A stretch of 54,608 nucleotides of DNA, taken from contig JALKBU010000257.1 in the NCBI GenBank assembly GCA_023091735.1, positions 1-54,608 on the forward strand, in the 5' to 3' direction. The position numbers and the translations under genes are program-made. Under the pieces are notes generated by a model. That model made no database searches, had not been told where the DNA came from, and saw nothing but the letters and a program-made list of their open reading frames with translations. This document shows, piece after piece, positions 48,377 to 54,608 of the stretch (position 1 is the first letter of the stretch; every line of letters starts with the position of its first letter). Origin of the DNA: Trichomonas tenax (Eukaryota; Parabasalia; Trichomonadida; Trichomonadidae).

Positions 48377-48886
48377 GTAAATTGAAAAGTTTAAAAATAA
48401 ATTTGAATATCTTGTTTCTTCTATTATCCTTCAAAAACACAATTAACTTATTAAAAACATGTGTATTATTGTGAACATTTCCTCAATAATATCAATGCTT
48501 GTAATAACTATAATAGATTGATAAAATAAATACAATTCAATGAATAAAAGCAAATTTATTTCCTGATTTTACAGATTTTATGAATTCTAGTAAATTCAAT
48601 CATTGTTTTTGATGAATCATAGTTAATTCAGATGATGTTGATGTTTCTTTTCACATAAGTTATTCAATAAACTCTCAAAACTGAGCATTATGATTTTCAC
48701 AATTTTGACGCTAAATAGTTTTTAATCAAATTTATATATGTTGAACTATTTCATTAACATTGAATTATTGAATGCTTGTTATAACTTTTGAGGATATTGA
48801 ATATCATTGTTTTTTAAAGAATTGAATATGATCTAATTTTGCTGTTCCTCAGAACTTTATAGCTCCAAAGACCTTTCAAAATCACT
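48377..48886. other. Divergent intergenic region upstream of the helicase-like gene
   Basis: About 500 bases of AT-rich DNA between divergent genes, with several ATTGAAT and TTCAAT phrases (48590-48840) reminiscent of the GAATC-type repeats. No ORF. Confidence 0.4.
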
Positions 48887-48896
48887 TCATTTATTT
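48887..48896 (+). promoter_or_regulatory. Likely initiator of the helicase-like gene
   Basis: TCATTTATTT fits the Inr core and would give a 33-base leader before the ATG at 48922. Confidence 0.5.
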
Positions 48897-48921
48897 AACT
48901 GTATATTAGATAATAAGTACA

Positions 48922-51900
48922 ATGTCATTCCACAGCGATAGCAACAGTAATGGAGTTGAACCAATGGCTTCGTCTAATTATTGTTCATGCTTCAACCCAG
49001 AAACTTTCGAAATCACCAACAAGCAAGGTTTGGAATCTCTGTACAAAAGCTCGCAAACAAGAAGCCTTGGAGATTTCATATTGATGACCAACAGCTCAAT
49101 TGTGAGAAATGGTATTCTTGCTGCTCAAATCAATGGTCTAAAAGAAAAACTTCCTTCCTTTCAGTTCCTCAACAAGAAGCATTCAAGTATTGTTGGGTGT
49201 GCATATAGATTCTTGGAATCGATAGGCGACCAAACAGGAATAGAACTTTTAGAGAAGAAAATGAAGACTTTTAATGGGAAACTAATCGATGAACTCGTTA
49301 CTCCTGCTTTGATTGTTAATGCTTACTGCAGCTTCCAGAATAGCTTCTCAATTGTGTCGGGATTCATTGAATCATCGCATGCATATATTGGGAAATTGAT
49401 TGAAAATGATCAAGAAGAATGGTTCGCAATTCTTCCAACATTTTGTGGCAAAAATGAATTTATTGTTGCAAACAGTATCATTCATAACTTTGCAATTGAT
49501 CAAGAAGTTTTCGATTTTTATAAAATGGAGATAATGTTTTCATTCGATATTCTCGACAGCATAGATGAAGATAAGAAGTTCAAAGTATCAAGAAAAATCA
49601 GAGCAGTTTCAAGTTCGCATTCAGTGTTAAATGATCTCATTAACATGAAAGCTCTATCACATTCTGGAATCCCAATATCTCCTGTCATAATGAATTTCAA
49701 TGCAATAGAGCCAGCGTCCAGGAATTCCAAAATGATTGCCATTTATATGGACTTGGATGAATATGTTGCTTACAAAGTTATAGAAAAGAACAGCCAAGTA
49801 ATTAAGGATTCAAACAGGCTAAAATTCATTCAATTCACTAACGTTATAATCTGTTCAATCAAAGCTTCAAAATATTTAACAAATTTTGATCCAAGGAAAC
49901 AAAATTCGAAACAAAATATTGAGTCATACTCAATCAACATATTAGAAAAGGTATGTGATGCATTAATGGATTTCTATTGTCAAAAGAATTCTATATTCGT
50001 CAACTTTGATGACTCACTTCAGGCAATGAAATTTGTGACCAAAACACTGTACAACAAAGACCCAAACAATTCGCAGATAAACTTTGCTAACTCCGAACTC
50101 TTTAAAAAATGTACTGCAAATCCGTGCGAAAAGAGAGTTTTCTTCCTTTCAACACCACCTGGATCAGGTAAAACAGCTTGCGAAATTATGCCAGCTGTTC
50201 TCGAAAAGTTTAGGACAGTTGATTACAAAAACGGTGATCAGAATGGAATAACAATTATTGCAACTTCGCTTGTTCAAGTTTCCGCACAAATCTCCACTTA
50301 CGCAAGTATGATGATTGCCTCAAAAGATAAGTGGCTTAAAGTCAAAAGGTTGGATGGAGCTGTTAAAGATGCATCAAGCGGTGACTATAAAAGAAACTTA
50401 ATCTTTCTTCAGGACAGTTTTAAAAAACTTATACTGAACACTTCAATGTTGTTGGAGAAAATTACAATGGATCTCGATGTAAAGGCAATAATCAAAGATA
50501 TTTTCTCCAAATTCCATGTTCCAGAGGATCAATGTTATATAGATAAAATGATTGAATCATTTTCAAACATCGATTCATTCAATGAAAATATTCTTCCCTA
50601 CATTCTGGAAGGTTTAGAAACAGATGATTTTGAAATAGCAGATTGCCTTGTCGGTACTTATGAAATGGTTTCAATTGCAATTTGCGGAGCTTTGAATGGT
50701 GAATTTGCATCGAGCATATTGAGCAGGATAAAGTACATTGTTATCGATGAATGGGATACAATATTTCGAGTTCAGTCAATGTCAGACACAAACAGATCTC
50801 TCATGCAATCTTTGAACCAAAGATTTTCTCAATCATATTCAGTCATCGCCTTAGCAATCCTAATATTAAGAGCAAATCCTAATTCAAAACTCATTTTGGT
50901 TTCAGGAACTGGATCCGAAATGCTTTATAATTGCCAAAAGAATATGGAAGGAGGAAATGAATCAAATATGCTTGAACCGCTTTTACGTCCAATTATATCT
51001 TATTGCAATTACGAAGAAATTTTAAACAAGATGAAGGAAACGCAACCAAGTGAAGGTTCTGACAATTTTATTCTGAGAATGATGGAAGATAAAATTAGTC
51101 AGATAAATGAATATATTGCTTCAAAAGAAGAAAAATTCGTTCGCATCCTTTCAGATGACTTTTGGGGATCAAAAAAGTTTAATTTCATTGCAAATCAAGA
51201 TCAAAGGAGTGTTCCTGAAGTTTATTATTGCACCAACTATTGCATGTCCGAAATTTACAGGAAATCCGGAATTATTAGATTTTCCCAAATGCTGCAATCA
51301 GATGTTTCTTATGATCACGTTCAATCAACAATAATGCTTTTTTGTTGTATATTTTTGATAGACATGGATATTCCAAAAACTCTTCACTACCTGAATGACC
51401 AAAAGATACTAAAATCTTGGACGACAATGCTGTCAATCATAATAACTGCATTGATCGGAAAGACACCTTCCATTAGTGAAAAGATTTCATTAATATTCAT
51501 TCAAAAAAAAGAATATCATTCATCAATGATGATTTTAATTGGAATCATCCTTCTTATTCTGGACAAGAACAGAAACTTAAATATGGAATATCTATCAAAT
51601 AGAGCTCCGATTTCGAATGAGTTTTTGCTGTCAACAGCTTCAACATTTTCAACAATGATCAACAATTTCAAAATTAATGCATTCAAATCCAAAGAAAAAA
51701 ATCTTTATTCTGTTGACCACATAATGTCTAACGAAAGGCAAACAAGAGAAAGATTGTTTAAGCTTAATATGGTCTTCAAAATGAGCGAAGTTGATTTGTG
51801 CTCATATGGAATAATTAAAGATCTCTTGAATCATCATTTTGGAATCAAACACATTTGGTCTGTTTGCGAGTTTGCAATTCATTGTGGCGTTGTTTCGATA

Positions 51901-53658
51901 ACAAGAGAAACCGCGAGTCAAGATATCATCACCAATTATATCTCCAACAAATCACGATTTCCGATTGTCGCAATATGCACGTCTCGTCTTGGTGAAGGCG
52001 TTGACATTTCAAACGCAGGTCCTGTCTTTGTCGTTTCCCACAACTCAATTACAGAGAAAGGTCCTTCATTCCGTGACTGCGAGCAATGGATTGGAAGAGG
52101 CTTCAGAAATTCAAGAATTTCCGTTTGCGGAGCTGTTAATCCGCCATCATTTGATAATTACGTAATTTATTGCGGAACAAGTCCTGAAAAGTTTGTCGAA
52201 ACTCACACTGTTGTTTATAATGGATTTTTGACTTCAGACATCGCGAGGAAAATAGTGTCATTGAACTGTTTCTCTCAAATTGTTTCCAACGATTCAACAA
52301 CAATTGATCTGAAAGATATTTTGCCACGTGTTTTTCAAAACATGAAAATCAGATATTTTTCCCCAATAGTTTTACAAAAATTGCTTAATTCTGACGAAAA
52401 ACCTTCAATACAATCAATATCAACCGCTATAGAATCGAAGATTATTCTATGCCAAATGATAGTTCATAATTCAAAGATGTTTGAACTTTCAACAAATATT
52501 ACGTCTGAATATATTTTAGATTTGATTTTAACTGATACTTTGAACCTTTCTTACAATGTCTGGCCGATATTCGCATCATCAATGTTTTTCTCCATTGTTT
52601 CAAATTGTGAGTTTAAAGATGGACAAACAATATACCTGCTCAATTTTACAAGGAGCATTATCAATCTTCTCTTGCAAGTTCTTCCGAATTGCCAATTCGT
52701 TGAAAAGTTTTCATGTATCGATAACATGATTTTGGAACAGAACATTGATGAGATCAAGCAAATTTTTGGTGAATTCAAAATGGAAATACCAGATTTCGCA
52801 AATCATAAATCAATTACTATCTTTTGCAGTACAATTGGAAAGTTGATTGGCGAATCCAAATCGATGTTGCCTTTGTTGTTTGTTTTGATATTTGGATCTA
52901 TGGTTAGTGTCGATCAAATCAGATCAATCGGACCCAATCCTGAAGGATTTAAATTAGAAGAAAACAAACTTCTGAACATAGATGAAAGGAAAGCGATCTT
53001 TTATTCACGAACAATGATTGAACTTTTGGACTTCATTTTTACTCTAGGATATGGTTTTCATCTGGAAAATGCATCGAATGATCAGAGTTTATTCAAGAAC
53101 AAAAATTTCAGACAATCAAAAGAAATGAGCAAACTCACTATTGGTCCAGGAAACTGTCGTCCATTGTTATATCACCTTACCAGAGAAGTTAATCCTTTTA
53201 TGATGTTGAGCAATTCAAATCACTCCATTTATATTGATCCTGAAAAGGAATCATCAATTTACAAATGCTTTTCTTCTTGCATTACAGTCGCTTTAATGCC
53301 GAATAAATATGAATCTGAAATGTTCAGGAATGTGAGTGAAAACGAAGAAATCTTCAAGACAAAGTTCATTCGGTTATTCAATCTTTTGGTATATCATTCA
53401 AAAATGATTCATGATCCAAGATTTGAATTGCTCAACACTGGAATATCACGATTGACCGAAATTAAAGACAGTATTATGATGAACAAAGAGAGGCTTTCTT
53501 CAAGGATGTCACCGTTTATTGCATTGATTGATGGATTTTGCTCCGCATTTCTTCCTCAATTTGATTTAAGTTTGAACTCTCCAAACACCATTTCTTCTAA
53601 TTATGAAAATTTTGTAAGCTCACTTTTGGGTGATTGCGAGGTATTTGATTTTATTTAA
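48922..53658 (+). CDS. Giant SF2 helicase-like ATPase of unknown family (1578 aa)
   Basis: One uninterrupted frame from an ATG. Residues 1-400 form an unknown N-terminal region. A helicase-type core follows: motif I TPPGSGKTACE (Lys417), motif II VIDEWDTIF (Asp609-Glu610), motif III-like LVSGTGSE (661-664), then a 300-residue insertion, and in the second RecA-like domain motif V CTSRLGEGVDIS (1019-1029) and motif VI EQWIGRGFRNSR (Arg1059, Arg1062 as finger candidates). The DExW box and the IGRG motif suit superfamily 2; SecA-like translocases share similar spacing but not this sequence. Residues 1070-1578 are unknown and helical. The protein should couple ATP hydrolysis to movement on nucleic acid or polypeptide. 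I cannot assign it to a known helicase family. Its neighbours are also unknown. Confidence 0.75.
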   Translation: MSFHSDSNSNGVEPMASSNYCSCFNPETFEITNKQGLESLYKSSQTRSLGDFILMTNSSIVRNGILAAQINGLKEKLPSFQFLNKKHSSIVGCAYRFLESIGDQTGIELLEKKMKTFNGKLIDELVTPALIVNAYCSFQNSFSIVSGFIESSHAYIGKLIENDQEEWFAILPTFCGKNEFIVANSIIHNFAIDQEVFDFYKMEIMFSFDILDSIDEDKKFKVSRKIRAVSSSHSVLNDLINMKALSHSGIPISPVIMNFNAIEPASRNSKMIAIYMDLDEYVAYKVIEKNSQVIKDSNRLKFIQFTNVIICSIKASKYLTNFDPRKQNSKQNIESYSINILEKVCDALMDFYCQKNSIFVNFDDSLQAMKFVTKTLYNKDPNNSQINFANSELFKKCTANPCEKRVFFLSTPPGSGKTACEIMPAVLEKFRTVDYKNGDQNGITIIATSLVQVSAQISTYASMMIASKDKWLKVKRLDGAVKDASSGDYKRNLIFLQDSFKKLILNTSMLLEKITMDLDVKAIIKDIFSKFHVPEDQCYIDKMIESFSNIDSFNENILPYILEGLETDDFEIADCLVGTYEMVSIAICGALNGEFASSILSRIKYIVIDEWDTIFRVQSMSDTNRSLMQSLNQRFSQSYSVIALAILILRANPNSKLILVSGTGSEMLYNCQKNMEGGNESNMLEPLLRPIISYCNYEEILNKMKETQPSEGSDNFILRMMEDKISQINEYIASKEEKFVRILSDDFWGSKKFNFIANQDQRSVPEVYYCTNYCMSEIYRKSGIIRFSQMLQSDVSYDHVQSTIMLFCCIFLIDMDIPKTLHYLNDQKILKSWTTMLSIIITALIGKTPSISEKISLIFIQKKEYHSSMMILIGIILLILDKNRNLNMEYLSNRAPISNEFLLSTASTFSTMINNFKINAFKSKEKNLYSVDHIMSNERQTRERLFKLNMVFKMSEVDLCSYGIIKDLLNHHFGIKHIWSVCEFAIHCGVVSITRETASQDIITNYISNKSRFPIVAICTSRLGEGVDISNAGPVFVVSHNSITEKGPSFRDCEQWIGRGFRNSRISVCGAVNPPSFDNYVIYCGTSPEKFVETHTVVYNGFLTSDIARKIVSLNCFSQIVSNDSTTIDLKDILPRVFQNMKIRYFSPIVLQKLLNSDEKPSIQSISTAIESKIILCQMIVHNSKMFELSTNITSEYILDLILTDTLNLSYNVWPIFASSMFFSIVSNCEFKDGQTIYLLNFTRSIINLLLQVLPNCQFVEKFSCIDNMILEQNIDEIKQIFGEFKMEIPDFANHKSITIFCSTIGKLIGESKSMLPLLFVLIFGSMVSVDQIRSIGPNPEGFKLEENKLLNIDERKAIFYSRTMIELLDFIFTLGYGFHLENASNDQSLFKNKNFRQSKEMSKLTIGPGNCRPLLYHLTREVNPFMMLSNSNHSIYIDPEKESSIYKCFSSCITVALMPNKYESEMFRNVSENEEIFKTKFIRLFNLLVYHSKMIHDPRFELLNTGISRLTEIKDSIMMNKERLSSRMSPFIALIDGFCSAFLPQFDLSLNSPNTISSNYENFVSSLLGDCEVFDFI

Positions 53659-53898
53659 TTACTTAAATAAATTTGATGTTCTATAAATATGACTTAATTA
53701 ATAAAAATCCCAAGATGTAAAAAAATGATAATAAACTATTTAATGAATTGTAAAGATTAAAAAGTAAAATTTGAATATGTTATTATTGAAATATAGTGAT
53801 TTATTGTAGATAACGTACCAATTGATTTTAATCTCTGAAAATCTTAAAGGATCTTGAAGAGTGAACATAATTCAGATGGAATGACAGTGAACCAAAAT
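53659..53898. other. 3' spacer between the helicase-like gene and the minisatellite
   Basis: AT-rich with TAATTACTTAAATAAATTTG at the stop codon, a plausible polyadenylation context. No gene seen. Confidence 0.4.
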
Positions 53899-54608
53899 AA
53901 ATCATCATGAATCATAGTGAATCAGAGTGAATCACCATGAATCACATTAATCACAGTGAATCATAGTGAATCACATTTAATCATATTTAATCATATTGAA
54001 TCATATTAATCACAGTGAATCATAGTGAATAACAGTGAATCATAGTGAATCACAGTGAATCATAGTGAATCGTAGTGAATCTTTGTGAATCAGAGTGAAT
54101 GATATTGAATCACAGTGAATCTTTGAGAATCAGAGTGAATCACAATGAATAATATTGAATCACAGTGAATCATAGTGAATAACAGTGAATTACAGTGAAT
54201 CATATTGAATCATATTAATCATAGTGAATCACAATGAATCACAGTGAATCATAGTGAATCACAGTGAATCATATTGAATCATATTAATCATAGTGAATCA
54301 CAATGAATCACAGTGAATCATAGTGAATCACAGTGAATGACAGTGAATCACATAGAATCACAGTGAATCATAGTGAATCACAGTGAATCATAGTGAATCA
54401 CAGTGAATCATAGTGAATCACACTGAATCATAGTGAATCACACTGAATCACAGTGAATCATAGTGAATCACACTGAATCATAGTGAATCACACTGAATCA
54501 CAGTGAATCATAGTGAATCACAGTTGAAACATAGTGAATCACAGTGAATCACACTGAATCACAGTGAATCATAGTGAATCACACTGAATCACAGTGGATC
54601 ACAGTGAA
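53899..54608 (+). repeat. GAATCA minisatellite, 10-bp unit, 20-bp higher-order unit, truncated by window end
   Basis: More than 700 bases of tandem decamers, chiefly GAATCACAGT and GAATCATAGT, alternating to give a 20-bp higher-order unit. The left 250 bases are more degenerate (GAATCAGAGT, GAATCTTTGT, shortened TTAATCACAG units); the array becomes more regular to the right and runs off the window, so its full length is unknown. It is not coding. Confidence 0.95.

Noticed and set aside
53899..54608. CRISPR-like array
   Set aside because: Units are 10 bp, contiguous and without unique spacers; it is a plain minisatellite.
1..54608. tRNA, rRNA or snRNA genes
   Set aside because: I looked for T-loop-like GTTCRANYC and conserved rRNA stretches on both strands and found none that I could support by eye; a covariance-model scan would be decisive.

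Overview
The window looks like a contig from a trichomonad (Parabasalia), most likely a Tritrichomonas-type genome. This is an inference from four things. The DNA is strongly AT-rich. No introns are evident. Several start codons sit a few bases after a TCA-T-T/A-T initiator (Inr) of the kind known from Trichomonas. The gene content mixes eukaryotic housekeeping genes (deoxyhypusine synthase, ARL3-type GTPase, a Qb-SNARE, a UBX protein, a glucosidase II-like GH31) with families typical of trichomonads: ankyrin proteins, Pmp-like GGA-repeat surface proteins, ALK-like glycine-rich proteins and GT61-like glycosyltransferases. All three stop codons are used and the standard code fits.

Layout. 1-6.6 kb: 3' end of an ankyrin gene, a frameshifted unknown gene, a gene-poor gap and a large TMEM131-like membrane protein. 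6.9-16.4 kb: UBX protein, a Pmp-like surface protein packed 37 bp behind a membrane-anchored GH31 glucosidase, and a GT61-like glycosyltransferase, all on the minus strand. 16.4-21.7 kb: gene fragments, a seven-helix membrane protein and a start-less Pmp-like gene. 21.7-24.9 kb: a decayed, even more AT-rich island with a collagen/phage-tail-collar fibre gene, a possible capsid-associated gene and other broken ORFs, best read as the fossil of a Maverick/Polinton-like or other virus-like element. 24.9-33.4 kb: a graveyard (TRAPPC2-like fragment, two broken Pmp-like genes, a GT61-like gene split by one TGA, a Tc1/mariner fossil and unknown broken ORFs). 33.5-42.8 kb: a coiled-coil protein, deoxyhypusine synthase, two broken pieces of glycine-rich receptors facing away from each other, ARL3-like GTPase, an intact Pmp-like protein and a Vti1-like SNARE. 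45.2-53.7 kb: five genes of unknown role, dominated by a 1578-residue SF2-helicase-like ATPase. A 10-bp GAATC-type minisatellite runs off the right edge, and a degenerate relative lies left of the cluster.

How the genes relate. The housekeeping genes are not functionally linked, as expected for a protist chromosome. The Pmp-like, glycine-rich, GT61 and GH31 genes all point to the cell surface or secretory pathway. The least explained parts are the virus-like fossil and the helicase-centred cluster. Several of the ORF starts that can be proposed from non-ATG codons were moved here to the first supported ATG, and genes without any plausible ATG are marked as pseudogenes.
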